A stretch of 64,000 nucleotides of DNA from Pterobdella sp. o SKG-2022 (lineage: Eukaryota; Annelida; Clitellata; Hirudinida; Piscicolidae): NCBI GenBank assembly GCA_964035795.1, contig OZ038320.1, forward strand, positions 27,287,705 through 27,351,704, written 5' to 3'. A program made the translations under genes and the position numbers. This document shows, in pieces, positions 22,401 to 37,400 of the stretch; the first letter of the stretch is position 1, and each line of letters begins with the position of its first letter. Under the pieces are notes generated by a model. That model made no database searches. It saw only the letters and a program-made list of their open reading frames with translations, and was not told the origin of the DNA.

Positions 22401-25400
22401 ACCACTCCTTTTAACAACGTCAAGGTAATCAAGCAGGGAATCCTTGTGCTTCATGTTGATTTGATTAGTGATGGGCGTGTTCTCGGAACTACCATTCATC
22501 TTTGTTCCCTTATCATTGAATAATATCTTAATTCTAGGTGTGATTGAAACTCCACTTTTGTTTTTAATGAATTTTGGTTTTTTGATTTTTTTCGAACAAT
22601 TGATGTGAGATTTTTTGGTGCTTTTATTGCAAATTACGTCTTTATTGCGAAGGGCTTTATGAATGCTGTTCTTATGAGTGTGATTATGGGCAGAATTTTT
22701 GGGATAATTACTAAAAAAATGTGAACTTTCTACCTCATTAAAAACACTTTTATCAACCCTACCATCCTTTTTATAGCGTAATTTTTCTTTTACCTTTTTC
22801 TTTTGTACGTTATCTTTTTTAAAACTTGAAAAAGGTTCTTTTTGAAGCCATTTTAATTTTTCATTTTCTTTTTTCACATAATTAGTTTGTTTTAAATAAA
22901 TTTTCTTTTTTCTCTGTTTTACCCCATGTACTCGTATAACATTTTCTTTGGATTTAGAGTTTTCATCGTTCATTAGTTTATTTTCATATTCATTAGTTAG
23001 TCCATCACTTAATTTTTCAAAACTTTTTTCAGACTCTTCACGTGAATTAGAAAAAGCAAAAAAATAGTTGGGAGCATCTGGGTCATGTTTTTCTCGCCTC
23101 CTAATGTATTTGAAAATAGGGGATAAAATTTGGTGATCAGTGAGTAAATATTTCAAGGTATTGTGAAAAGACAAAGAGGAAGAAAATAGATTTTGCTTAG
23201 CGGAAAAAGGTTGAATAGTCGGCTGGAATGGCGGATGTTTGAGTGAGTAATGATAAGAGACAATATCGAAAATTTTTTGTCTATGATAAACAAAGTTATT
23301 TCTCAACAAAGTTCTTAAGATATTTCTGATCTTATCAGCTGAAATTTTTTGATCGAAAATGCTATTAAGAAAAGGATAGTTTTCCGTGCACCCTACCAAC
23401 AATGGCACTTGTTGGTGTCTGGGTGCATGTACCATGTGACTAAGCCCCTGATGACCACGAGAATATAAATGCTTTTTTGATTTTAAATTTTTAAAAGTGC
23501 TATTTCGATGGGAATGAAGTTGTTTTTGTAAATTTTGAAGTTTGGTAGATTTTCGATAACGATTTTTTCGTTGATGATGTCCCAACAACACGAATATGTC
23601 TTTATTTTTGCCTGTTTTTATACGTTGCAAAAGTAGTCTTGTTTTCAAAGATCCGAAATTTGTTTTGTAAGGTAGATTGTAAAATGTTTGTGAAGACGTT
23701 GAGTAATTAGTCTTTTCACCGACCATTAGAATTGACGGAGAAGTTAAATTTGATTTCAAATTTTCTTTTATCAAAATGTTGCTTTTTGTACGTTTCAAAA
23801 ATTCAAGCTTTGTTTTTTCATTGATTTCATTTAGATTAAATTTATTTAGATATTTCAAATTTAAATTTTCACTCATTTTACTTTTTTTATTCTGCATTTT
23901 TTTTTCATTATAAATTTCATTGTTTTTTAAATAGTGCTTTTTGCCGTAAGAGTTGTTATTTGGCAAGGTTTTGTTTGCAAGGTCAGGAAAAATTATTTTA
24001 TCGGAATAAAGCTTTGCAGAGCTATTTTTACGCCTGTAATTCTTGTTATCTTTCGAAAATTTCCTTTTCCTTTTATTATAAAATGCTTGTGAATAATTGG
24101 AAAAACTTGATTTTAAATATAAAAAAATGTTTTTAACAATTCGATGAAAAGATTCTCTCCTCCAAGTTGTGTTAGCTTTCAAAGAGCGTACATATCTTTC
24201 ACTTTTAAACTTCTCCTGTTCATTTGATATATTTTCATGAAGTAATTGTACCGAATCATTGCACTTTGGCAATTCTTTAAATAGACGTTCGTTCCAAGTA
24301 TTGTGTTTCGTACCAGACGAGATGTAGTGGTCCAAGTTGAAATCAATATTCTCCTTCAGTCCATGATCAATAGTGGAAAATACTTGATGTATTTCATTTT
24401 CAATATTTTTTCTTATATCAATATTGTTTTTATTTAAATTATTTTTTACACTTCTAGGTGTTCTATTCAAAGAAACGTCATTCAGTTTTTCGTTAAAGTT
24501 ATTTAATGCTTTATCGGGATAATTATTTTGGTTATAGATAATATATTGTCGAGTGTTGGAAATTTTAGCTGGTCGAAAAGTGAAAGGATTCTTTTCGGGC
24601 ACTTCCTGTACAGATCCGTACAAACCTAAAAATTAATTACCTTGCTTTAATTGTCATTCATTTACCTCGAAAAAGATAAATTCTAATGAAAAATTTTCGA
24701 GATTTTTTAATTTTTCAAAAAAATTAATTTGTATTTATCTTAAATATTAATGTGAAAATCCTTCATGAATTTTTTAAATACGTCTTAACAAATGAAAAAT
24801 CACATAAAAAATTTATTTAAAAAAAATAGTATTTTTAGTTAAAAAACATGAAATTCTTCAAAATCATTGAAAAAAGCAAATTAAGAAAAACTATTTACGA
24901 ATAATTTGACTAATCGGGTTTTTATGAACTAAATTACTTTTCAACTCGAATTGAAAGTTTTTACCCAATATTTCTTTTATCTAAAATTTATTCAAAAAAA
25001 AAGCTTTTCAAAAAAAAATCAAATTTCATTGAAACCTCTAATACCCAATCTAAATATTTGACATTTCGAATATTTAAAAATTCTCGTAAAAAATCTTATT
25101 ACTTGGATGTTTACTTGCTTCAAAAGATTTCGAAAGCTTGAAAAACGGAGTAGGAGCGTGTGATGGCGTAAAAGACGGAATAGGGGTATCGTGCGCATCT
25201 TTCAAATCATCTGGTAACAAGGTTCTGCGGTCGATGGATGGCCCAAATGCCGAAAAGAATAAGGGTGCAGTGGTGTTGCTTGAGCTGAACTCTTCCCACG
25301 GTTTCTGGAGTTTTGATATATCAATTTATGAAGATTTAAATTTGAAATTTTATAGAAACACGTTATATAAATAAGTATGGAAATTTATTTACTTGATTTT

Positions 25401-28400
25401 ATTATTTTGAGTTTTGGTTGTTCAAGAATTATTCAGGGTTTTTAGTGGTTTATTGCCATTCAGTTGGAGTAACTTTTCAAAACATATTATAATCAAAGCA
25501 AAAAAAACCCGTGTAAAATTTTAAAAAATGTTGTAGATGGATATGAAAGATAACAATGGTGCAATAAGACAAAAATATGTAAGTACCAACAAACTGGCCA
25601 TTAAAAAATATCACAAAGCAAAAAATAGAAGAATTTCTTTAATAAACACATGAAGAAAGATCAGCATTAGGTCATTTCTGCTATTTATGCCAAAGCCTGA
25701 CCAGGGTCAAATGGAATGCTTGAAAGCAGATAAAATGTCAACTTGAACACTGTATAAGAATCTAAACTTTCATTAAATTTTTTTGTATGATCCTCAATCA
25801 GTGTTCCTTTGATTTGCACAGTTAATACTCTCGAACGAAATTTTCCGTTTAATTCACAAATATTATAGGGGTTGTTAACTATCATGGTACGTTTTACACT
25901 TGGCAATATAAAAAAACGCTAACACATATGAACATAAGTTTTTGATGGGTAAATAAACCAGAAAAAACTGTTTCATTCTTTACTACCACAAACATGCTCA
26001 CTTGACTTCACAAACTGGGCTGCTGATCAGCAAGGACTTCAACAAATGAAATACTAAAACTCCAAACAAAAAATCTTACGTATTTAATGGCTTATATAGC
26101 AGTTCTCAACAAAAAATGATGCAAATTATAAAAAAAAACACTCCAAGAAAGCCTGTTAGATTAAGTAGTCTACAGTAAAATCTTGAAAATTGTTTGTAAG
26201 TGTTTTTGAAAGAAAGCAAAAAATTATTAAAAGTTATTTAAAAATTTTATTTTAGTTATGAAATTAAAATTGAACAGTTTTAATACAAAACTTGTATTGA
26301 ATTACAGAAACGGAACTTTTTAGCATACTCATTCAATATAATTACAGTAAAGGTGATAAAGAATTTATATGAAGCATAACAAAGAATAACCTAATTGAGT
26401 AATACAATATAGTATTAGAACTAAATAATGATGATAATAATAATGAATAAAAAATAATAAATAATAATAATAATTCTATAAAAGACACCTCCAGCATCGA
26501 AACAAAGAAAAAAAAACACTGGTCTCTTTTATAATGATCCAAAAAACTGCAATTTAAACATAGCTCCAAGCGAAGAAAAAAATGAAAAAATAGAATACAA
26601 TCCAGCCATAACTACAAAAGTAATATGTTTCAATCTTATTTACTCTCATTTAAAGAAGAGCAAGCAGTTCAACTAACTCTTACAGACCTAGGACATAAAA
26701 ACTATAACACCAAAAAATCCATTTTGTCAAAAATTCATAAACCTTAAAATAAAAAACTTCATGTTTTACAGCTACAAATCAAAAGTTCAAAATCAATTTA
26801 AAAGTTAAGGAAATATTGGAATATACCCAAAAGAAAAGCAGGTGGTGATGATAAGAACCTGATACTGAAATAATTGAATTGTTTTTGAAAATATACGAAA
26901 TGGCTGTTACTGGAGCATAAGAACAACTCACTTTAATAAGTTAATTTGACTCAATTTCAATAAGTTGTTTTTTCGTGATATTTTTTCAAGCTGAACGATT
27001 GAAAAAAGAATGAATTAGTTCAAGTAACTCAAGAAGTTGAATTTGATTATATTCAATGAAATGCAACACCCAATTAATATTTTTGGAAAAACTTTTAAAA
27101 ATCTATTAGAACCAATTTATACATTAAATAATGCGAAGTGATCCTTAATGAACTGTATTAGTTTTTATTTTTATTTTCTCGTTAACAAAAGCTTCTCGTT
27201 AACAAAACACTAAAAAATAAAATGAAACTTTTGCTAATAATTGGCACAAAAAACATAATGAAAAATATTATATTTTTTATATATTATTTAAAATAGTCAT
27301 TTTATTTTGCTTAAAAATAAATAATTCAAACATTAACTTTAGTAATCTTTAAAAACGGTCTTATAATGCTGAATATAAAATAAATTAATTGAATAAATAT
27401 GAGCAAATTAAAAAAAAAAATGAATACATTGTGGGATAAATACTGAACTAAAAATGAATGAAACCTGTTTTAAGCAGTCTACCAGCCTAGCTTTTTCATT
27501 CCAGAAGTGAGAACAGTTGACTCTTTTGGCAATTTCTTTAGCGTAAAAAAGGGGCTTTTTTATTAAAGCCCAACTGCTATAAACCGACCCATCGATCATT
27601 ATAGCTCGTTTGAAAAGAGTCTTATCTGAAATAAAATTGTAGGGTTTTATTTTTAGATTTTTAACCTGTTTGAAGGAAATTTAATATATTAGAGTGCTCA
27701 ATAAAATTTTAATTAGTTATTGATTTTTTTGTTTATGTGTTTCAATTTTTAATTTCAAAATAGGGATTTTAAGTGATGCTGTTTAAATTGAAAATGCAAA
27801 ATAATTGTCTCCTTAAACTTCCCTTTTACCAAGAGAAAAGCTTTCATAAAACATTATATTTGATTTGTGGGACTGAAATAAAATTTTAAAAAAATGTTGG
27901 TTATATTTTTTTCTTCAATGGTTTATGTTTGTGTAGAAAAAATTTGAACAAGCCTTGGAAACAAAAATTACATTTTAACTGAAAATAAATTTCTGCACTA
28001 GAATGAATATTTAAACAAACAAGTTTTAGCAATTTGTTTAACTTTTCTAATATATATTAATTCTGAATGCAAATTTTCAAAACAGACTTTGTACGAAAAC
28101 AAGCTTAAGGATGGGAAAATTTTCAGATTCGAATATTATTTTCACTAAATTATGTTTTCATTTTACATTTAAAGAATCTTTCCGAAGTAACAAAACTATT
28201 TGATTTATGATCATATATCGCTGTCAAAATCAAAATTTAACGGCTTTTTGAGATTAGGTATCGAGTTTGATATACAAGTCGTTAATACAGATACGCGTGG
28301 GTGCATGAAAAAAATTAAGAAAACTGAGTTTCTCAAGTTTTTGAAGACAATTATAAATTGAATTTTTATTGAATTTTGAAGTTTGAATTTGTATCAATTG

Positions 28401-31400
28401 ATGATTTCAACAAAAAATTTACAACTTGTAAGATGAAAAGCAATAACTAGTTGTTATATTCGTTTAAACAACATTTTTTTTTGAAATTCCTCCAATTTTC
28501 TAATTCATTGTTACTGCTCAATAAATTTTACTTGAAATCTTAGTTGAAAATTTCTATTTTCTTTGAAAAAAACAGCAAACTCATAGAAATTTTTAAATTA
28601 AATTTCCATGTTATTTTATTCATTATTAAAATTTTAATAATTTTTTAGGATTGTTCATCATATCTGGCTTCTTTGCACTTGAGTCAATAAATAAGCTTTT
28701 TGAGATTAACAACCTGGTTAAAAATATTTTTATTCATCTTAATCTGTGTTTATTTCTTAAATATCAAAATTCAAGTGTTTGGCACATAAATTTATGGTCA
28801 AATAGGTTTGATAAATGACCATTATGTTTTTATGGAAGACTTAAAGTTTCTTAATCTTTTGGAAATTGATTCCAATTCCCAAGAAAACGGTGGACTAACA
28901 TGAAAATTTTCAGAACAATTATTTTTTCAGTTCTAAAAATTCATTCATGTTTTTTATATTGATGCCAGTGAATCAAGTGAGCCAATCAATGACAATATCA
29001 ATAATGTTATTGCATTGGGGCGAATGCATTAGTTTATTTTAAAAGAAAATTCCACAATATATACAACATTTATAAAAAATTTTATCAAAGGTTTGTTATA
29101 TAAATTTTTTACTGTTTTAGAACTATCAATATCATTCGGAGCTTTAAGAGTTCCAGTCTTTTAAATAATCGCAAACACACTCATAAAATAGTGAAAAAGT
29201 CGCTTTTTTATTCATACATTATTTGTTCAGAATAATTGATTTAGATCGGGTATTTTACATTACAATTTCGAAAATAAAACATCACTTTTAACACCGACTA
29301 TTTTGGGGATACAGAAAATAAAACACTTCCATGGCCTCTGAAAACTCTGCAACATATATTAAAGAAGAGTCATGCTCTTGTCGCAACAAAACATCAAATT
29401 ATCTCATTGGCGATGCCATGTCTTTTTGATCTTCAGCTTTCCTGGTTCTTCCATCCGTGAAATTTTTTGATGCTTCTAAGAAAAAAAATTTATTTTTTTT
29501 ATTTTTTGATTAATTTTGTTTCCATTTTAGGCACTTTTGCACAAGTTATTTGTGTATAATGAATGTTTAGTTTTATGGAGATTTTGTAACTGATCAAATA
29601 TTTAGATGGAGCAAAAAAGTTTGTAAAAAGTTGAAAATGTTTTTGAAAAAAATTGAAATAATTTAGACTCAAAAACTTTAATTAAACTTTTTTTTAGTAT
29701 TCAAAAATTTCGTTTTGTTAGCACTCGAAATAAAGTTATTATATTACTAAAAGAAAATTCAGAAAAGGGGCAAAACTACAAATAAAAAGTTAATATAAAT
29801 TAACATTTTGCTTCATTTCCTAATTTTAAATTTTTTAGACTGCAACTCAATAATCGTAATTTTTTGTATATAGGTATATGTATATCTATTTTTTATTTTA
29901 ATTTAAAACTTCATAGGTCCACCGTTAGGTCACCTCTATTGGGGTTTGGCTTGTGCAATTGATAGGTTTCACAGGGCGCTACCTCGTGTGAACTTTATGA
30001 AGAAATTTGATATATTTATTAAAACAAAATTAAAAGTTACCGAGTATAATTTTTTCTAATACGTTAAACGTATGAAATAAACTTGGAAATAATATCAACC
30101 AAACAAACAATAGAAGAATTCTATTGTTGCAATGGAACTGATACATAGCAGAGAATAAAACTTGCATACGATGGCTCCAAAGTAACACTCCTATATAATA
30201 ATATAATCTTAAGCTTAGCTTAGAGGTTTTATTTCAATGTGAATTTAACATAAAAATTTCAACTATAAATTTTTTCTAGTTTTTCTGCTATGTGCTTTTT
30301 CATGTGTGTTGATGGTCGTCAGCTTATATATGAAAATTCAAAAGTATTAACCTTCAAATGAACGAAACTTAATTTTTTGAGTATTTATGAATTTTTTAAA
30401 AATTTTAATTTCCCAAATTGAAGCAAAAGAGAATAAAAAAAACCAACAAAAATATTAATTCATTCTATGCATGGCACCAACTTATGAAACACAAAATTTC
30501 AAAAAGCTGCCACCCGTTCAGATGAAAACCAGGACGAATTTGCTTTTTTAATTATTTTTTTAACTTATTCATACCATCTCTTCAAGATAATTATTCTTTG
30601 GGAAACCTCATATAGAATCTTTTATCAGTATACTCTTATCAGGCTAAGTTTTAAGACAAGTTCTTCATTAACTAAAAAACCATCCAAAAATCAAAATCCA
30701 AGAATTTAAGTTTTTAAAATAGTAGAGTAGGTTTCTTACTTAAATGTGAAAACAGGAGAGTTGGTACCACTCATTTCAACGATAACAACATAACTGATAG
30801 CTAACGATAACAACACTAATTGGAGTACCCAAACAACGATATTGCAAAAAAATAATATTAAACATAATAACTCAGAAGAGAAAACAAAGAATATGAATAT
30901 GAGACAAAAACAAAACGATAAAGACAAAAATAAAGATATGGACGCAAATACAGTATTAGGGGTTAGACCAATTTCAAACCATGGCATTCTCTTTATGGAA
31001 AAAGAATTTATTAAATTTTTGTAGTTTTTTTAAAAAGAAGTATTTGAAAAATTTTCATTAAAAAATTTTCGTAAAAATGTTAATTGAAAAAGTTTCAAAA
31101 AACTTTTTAATGGAAAAAACTCGATTTAAGAAATTGATTAAGACTCCATAAGGTTATTAAAAAGTATCGAAGTAATTCGAAATCTTTTCATAGCAAGTTT
31201 TGAACGTTTCTTGACTTCATTAACATTAATATGAGTGAAACAGTGGCTCATATAACTTCTATAGGTTTAACCATTACTGGTGAACTAAACGACGTCATTA
31301 AAGAATCTACGTTCAACTATACTGTGTTGAAAAAATATCAACTTTTGAGAGTATTTGGTCTCAATAGGTTTAAAAATCTGACTTCCAGGTGTTGGTTATT

Positions 31401-34400
31401 AAGCCAAATCTTTGGACTGATGCTTGCTAGGTTCATGATAATTTGTTTAATTCAGAGAAAAATTGGCAGTGAGAAATAATAAGATTTTTTAAGAGAATTT
31501 TTGGATGTTTTTCAAAAATGAAGTTTTTAAAATAAAAAAGTATTTTTTTATTGAAACATATTTTTATTAGGAAAAGATTCAAAAATAAAAAAATTTTTTG
31601 AATTTTTTTTTAATAAAAATATGTCAACTGTTTTTTTCGTTAAAATTTTTATTATTTTCTTCAAGATTTGAAAAAATATTTTATCTCATATTTTTAAACA
31701 ATATTTTGCAAAAAATCGTAAAAAATTTGAATTATTTAGAAACTTAAAAGTTATTAAAAAACTGTCAACATAATAATCCTAATCATTTCCAAAAACTCTG
31801 ATAACAATATCTATGGTAAAATTACTTTAATGTATATATGATGGTATTATTTAGAGATTATCGCAAAATTTCAAAATGACATTATGCTTTTTTCTCTTAA
31901 AACGTTTTTTACCAATCTTGTTTCCATGAAACTGCCTACCTATCTTAAACAATTTTTATTCGATTACTGCTAAACGAGTTTAATTGTGAAAAAATTAAAC
32001 TTTTTCAGAAACAGACCATTTCACAAAAACTTTCAAAAGTTATCAAAAAAAGTTGTCTTTTAGCAACATCCAATCTACTTTTTCAAATTTTTTTGAAAAA
32101 AATTAATTAAATTACCCTTGAAAGTTTTCGTAAAAACTTGCTTATTTTCATACAAACGACTGGATATGAGAGGTTCACATGAAGGTCACTGAACTTAATT
32201 AGTATTACTTAACCTCTTAAGTTTCCTCCAAGACGGTCAACCCAACAATCTAAAATCTGACTTAATAATAAAAAATTCTGTGTTTAAACCAATTACATAT
32301 CTCTTTCAATTAAAAAAATTTCATCAACTTTTTGATGTCAAGTAATCTGGGTCTACAAAAACCAATTGGAAAAAAAAGTTCTCCAAAGGTTCCTCTGCTC
32401 AAAATGTTTTTTTTTGGCACCAATCAAAGATGGCCTGTCAAAGTTATAATGGCGACTCGAATGGTCGATTTTTATACTTAAAAACTACATAATTCAGTTT
32501 AAAATGTCAAAATATTATTATTTAAAATAATTTCGCAATTTTATTTCAAAATTCGATAACTTAGTACAATAACATACAAGAACTACTTCTTTTGGGATGA
32601 TTTCGGATTTTTTGCTTTAAATAGAAAGAAGATAAATTGTGAACATCAACAATTTCATCTTATGCAACAACAAAAAGTACAAAGATGTTCACTTCATGGT
32701 TTTTTCGGGTTAACAAAGGCTGGCGTTACTTGGATGAAAATTCTATAAAAGATTAAAAAAAAATATTATATTCTAATTAATATCAAAAAATGTAACAATA
32801 AAGAATAATATGAGCACTTTCTGGTTTCAAATGTGATGATGTGGAAGTCCCATTAAAGAAACAAGATGAAGACAATGAAGTTGTTCAAATTTTGGTTGCT
32901 CAAAATATTTTATTTGAAGTTTCATCTCTATATATATATTTTTTTGTTTATTATCACAGATTTAATTATTTTCATACATTCATAAAATCAACTCAGTTTT
33001 CTAAATGTCATTTATATAAGTATTATTATGATTGCTTTTTTTTGAAACAACAGATCTTTTTTTCATAGAATCTTAGTTAACTGTTCTATTTATTTAGTTA
33101 TACTTGCAAATTTTTTTTAAATTGTCATATCTAAGAAAACGTACATTACCTTACATTGCATTCAAAGTTCATAATACTCAGTGGTCTAGAAACTCCTGAA
33201 GTTAATGTCACTATAATCATACTCGTAATTGATTTGATTTGATGTAGCACAAATCATTGATACAAAGCGCTTCATAACGTTTTGTTCAAAACACTAGCTA
33301 TTTAAGAGCAAAAACACCGTGAAACAAGTGCTAACTTTCAATTCAAAAAGTTAACGAACCAGGTAACTTTGAATAATTAGTATTATGACATCTTTAAAAC
33401 AACTTCACGAAACGAAAAACCTCTTATCACTGAATTGTGTTATTTAATATGTACTAAGCTCTTTGTTGCAAGTGATACATTACTAAGTACGTAAAAAACT
33501 GCCTACATATAAACAGTTACCATAAATAAAACAATGTACTTTTAGACTGAAATACATTCAAAATAAAACATCCCTAATGTGTTACGAAACGCGTTAAAGT
33601 TGTTTTATTTTATTGTAGAAGATTTTAAATAAAGGCATGCAGCTCTGCAATGGCCATTCTTTTACTACTATCTGTGCAAAAGATATTCACCAATAACAAA
33701 CAAAAACAGTTGGTGATGGTAATGAATTTCAAATATAATAGCTACCTGATTCAAATCCTATTTGAGGCAGACAGCACAAAAATCAAAAATCTTCATTTAC
33801 CCAAACCTCCATGTTTTTTATCCTAACCTTGATCTACTTCAACAAATTTTTGACATAAAACTTGATTTTTGAACATGTTTTAGACACAAAAAAAAGCTTT
33901 TTTTTGGTTCTTCCATTTGAGCTCACACTATCCCTAGAAAAAGTTTATCTGTTTGTCTTATTTCATCAAATTTTTCCATGAAATCACATGAATTTTTCAT
34001 AAGCATCAAAGTAAAATTTGATTTTTTTTTCACCTAGTTTACATAGAAAACATGAACTTGATGGAAAAAAAATCCATTCTACACAATTTCGAATATCCGT
34101 TTTTAAAAATCTCCACTAAACTTTCAAATCAGCACGCAAAACTGTGAGTTCGCAAACTATCAAGTTCCTGATAACACTTTCTCATCTTAAAAGACTGAGT
34201 TTGAATGAAAATTGATCTGATTCTTAAACCCAACTATCAACCTTCAATTTTCGTCGTATTGCCAAACAACAGGTCGTAAAACAAGCACGAAATTATCCGC
34301 CCCTTCAAATTGACAATTTCCTTCACTACTTAATTAGATTTTCACATTGGACTTAATAAGATTTCTTCATCGGACTATAGAAACGTCCGTTAGTTTACAA

Positions 34401-37400
34401 AACTAACCTATCAAGAGCATAGTATCATAAAAAGCAGATGGCTAACTACAGACTCCAACTTCTTTCATGCTCGCATTTATAACTTAATGGTCCCAGTTTT
34501 ATCTGTTGTAGCTCATAGTTGTACAACCAAGCATGGTCATTTTTCTTTTCTAAGCAATTTTTTTTTAATAATAAACTTCACTATTTACTGAGGTTTTTCT
34601 ATCCTTTCCACGTCCTACATTATTACTCATTCCCCAATTCACATATTTTTGCACAAACCTCACTTGAAATATTCGAATAAATATCACTATTATTAAAATC
34701 AATTTCGTCACTTTTTTATGTTTCAAAGTAATGCGCCTTCAATCCAATTGATACAGAATAGAATGTAAATGGGTTTCAAGAGCATTCTACTGATATTTGA
34801 TAAACTAAATGGGTATCAAATCACTATCAAGTATCTTCTAGTACACAATCTGAATTATCTGATACTGAGCTTGTTAATAGAAGCAGGTTAGGATTTGGAA
34901 GTTACAAATATTTTAGTGAAAGATTGGAATACAAAATTTTTCAGCATTTAGAAAAATCTTTTGTAGATCCAAAATAGTTCTGTGTAAAACCTTCAACTTT
35001 CTCCATGCTTTCATTTCATTTTTTGGCATTTCGTTTTTTGGCAGATGCGTTTACAATGGGTTGAACTTCATCCACTGCTCATGTCAGTCTGGTTTTTACT
35101 AGTCCGAAAAAGTTTTTGAGTTATAGATTGATAAGATTGACTTAACCTCCATTAATTTTGTTTATTTTTTAGGCAAAGTTTAATGCATTATGTGTGACAT
35201 CGAAAAAGTTGATAAATTCAATATATTTTTCTCCATAAATAGTTAAACACAGTGCGTGTATGAAACTACCATTGCTTATCAATTTAAATATATTTAGAAA
35301 TTAAACTTGTTGTAAATAAAGTTGAAACCTGTGAGGTTAACATGGAATCATGCATATTTGTTTTTTCAAGGCGAACTGCATATTTGACGAAAATATTTTT
35401 TCGGATAAAATCATTTTTCAATAAACAAGTGGCCAGTATCGCATTCTGCACCATGATGAGAACTTTGAGAAAGCTTTCTTTTTCCGTGAAATATTAAGCC
35501 AAGTTGATGCTTATGTTTAGCCTGACAATTCTTCGAAAAACGTTTGTTGGGGCTTTGAGCTAGAGAGTTGACAATGTATAACTGAAAGCATGTGCATAAC
35601 TCAAGCAATCTATGTCGATTGCTGTTCAATTCTTTCACATTTAATTTGCCAAGACAAAAGACTAAGCTTCGTGATCATACCGACTCAAGCATTATGATCA
35701 ACAAGTATATGACTTATTCCTTTAGGGAATTTTTTTGAAGTTGTGTGAAGCATTAAAATCGCTAAGAGAAAAGGAGAAAGATTTTTTAAAACCACGTGGC
35801 ATAAAAGACAGAGTAGAAACAAGATAAAAAATCTCTATTTAAAAAATTGAGGTTTTCAGAGGTTGAATAAATCATATAAGTATATAGCCACGATTTTAAG
35901 AAAGAATATTATGTAGAGAAATTAGTTTGAAAAATGAATACACACTAAACAATCTATCTTTTGATAAAAGGTTATCGTTTCATCTCCGCATTTTTAGAAA
36001 TCTTTTTGAATATTTATTAAATATTTTCTAATTTTATATTGTTTAACAGCAATTAGATTTGGTTTTCAATGTAGATTCTTAAAAATTTGAATAAAAATTT
36101 GTTTTTATTTTCAGAATCAATTGAAAAACTTCAAATTTTTTATGAACATCTTTTACTTTAAACTATTTTCAAATTAATCAAAAATTTATTCATAAGAAAT
36201 AATTGGTTTCAAATTAAATTTCGTATTTATATTTCTATCCTGTTTCTGCACAAAGGCATCAAGCATACATGTATTAATAAGAATTTTATCAAAAAAGCGT
36301 TATATTATAAGAAGCGATTTAAATAAAACTCAACCTCTTTTATAACCAAAACATGTATTTGAACATAATCTTTTTTTTATAATTTTGTTTTTGAATACTT
36401 CAAGTAATAAAACTAGTCTTTCCATTATTTGTGAGTAAAAAATAGCTTTTTCTCTTCCATAAGGACTGGCATTATTAAAATATTTAACTATATTTATTTT
36501 ATGCCATTCCACGTTTGAATATGCAATAAGAAAAGCAGTTTTTAGAAAAACTCAACATATAGAAAAGACATTAATTTACAATGTGTAAAAAGCATTAAAA
36601 ATCGCAATCCAGTGATGTATATGGAGCCCAATTTTAGAAGATATTTATGGTGAAAGAATACATGACATAAAAATGCAAATTATTAACTACCTTTTGTAAT
36701 GGGAGAAATTAGAAGAATGTTCACAATAACTGCCCCGTGGAAATGCCCAAATATAGTGATTTCATCAGGATCCCCTCCAAAAGATCTTTAAATTTTCGAC
36801 GCTTTTGTTTGAAGCTATAAAATATCTTTGAAATTGACTTGTATTTCATGTTTTTCAAAGTTGTTTGTGTAACACTGAACATAAAAGTAAATTTGAGACT
36901 CATCATAGTGTAAGTGATAATGCATAAAATCCTACTGAAAGTGTGCTTTTATAAAAATTCGGCGATTAAGTTGAGCTTTAAAAGTTTATAAATGTTGTTA
37001 GGTTTAATGTTGGGTTTCATGTAGTTTGAAACTTCAAATACCAAACTCTAAGAATTAACACTATAAATCAAGAAATAAAATACTTTTTATTCATAGAGCA
37101 TGGTATCAGACGAATGAATGAATGAATATTGAATGCATTGAAACTTTTGATAAAGAATTTCATGATAATGAGTCAGTTGATGGTTTGCCCGTGGGAGGAG
37201 GTGCAAGCTTAAAGCTTTCTTAGATATGTACATAATAAAGCTAAGAGTGATCAGCTGTTTTGGTGCAAAAATTTTATGTTTGAGTTTGATAACAGTTTTT
37301 ACTATGAAGATTTTCTCCTGTCATTGAATTAGAGAAGTTTGCTAGAGTGAGTTATTGAATATAGAAGATTTTTTGACTTTTTCTTGTTTCAGTTTGAAAT

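Larger units (their letters stand above)
27626..36690 (-). other. Neuroligin intron 4
   Basis: About 9 kb. It contains the LINE fossil at 35411-35770 and one copy of a 70-bp dispersed repeat at 33171-33240. Short frames such as 31231-31479 (+, 82 codons from an ATG) show no recognisable domain. Confidence 0.65.

Noticed and set aside
25138..25374. Plus-strand 78-codon frame
   Set aside because: Antisense shadow of neuroligin exon 6, which carries the family motif FGPSID.
25685..25906. Minus-strand 73-codon frame as a neuroligin exon
   Set aside because: Exons 5 and 6 join in phase and match the family without it, and it has no recognisable similarity. It remains an unexplained frame.
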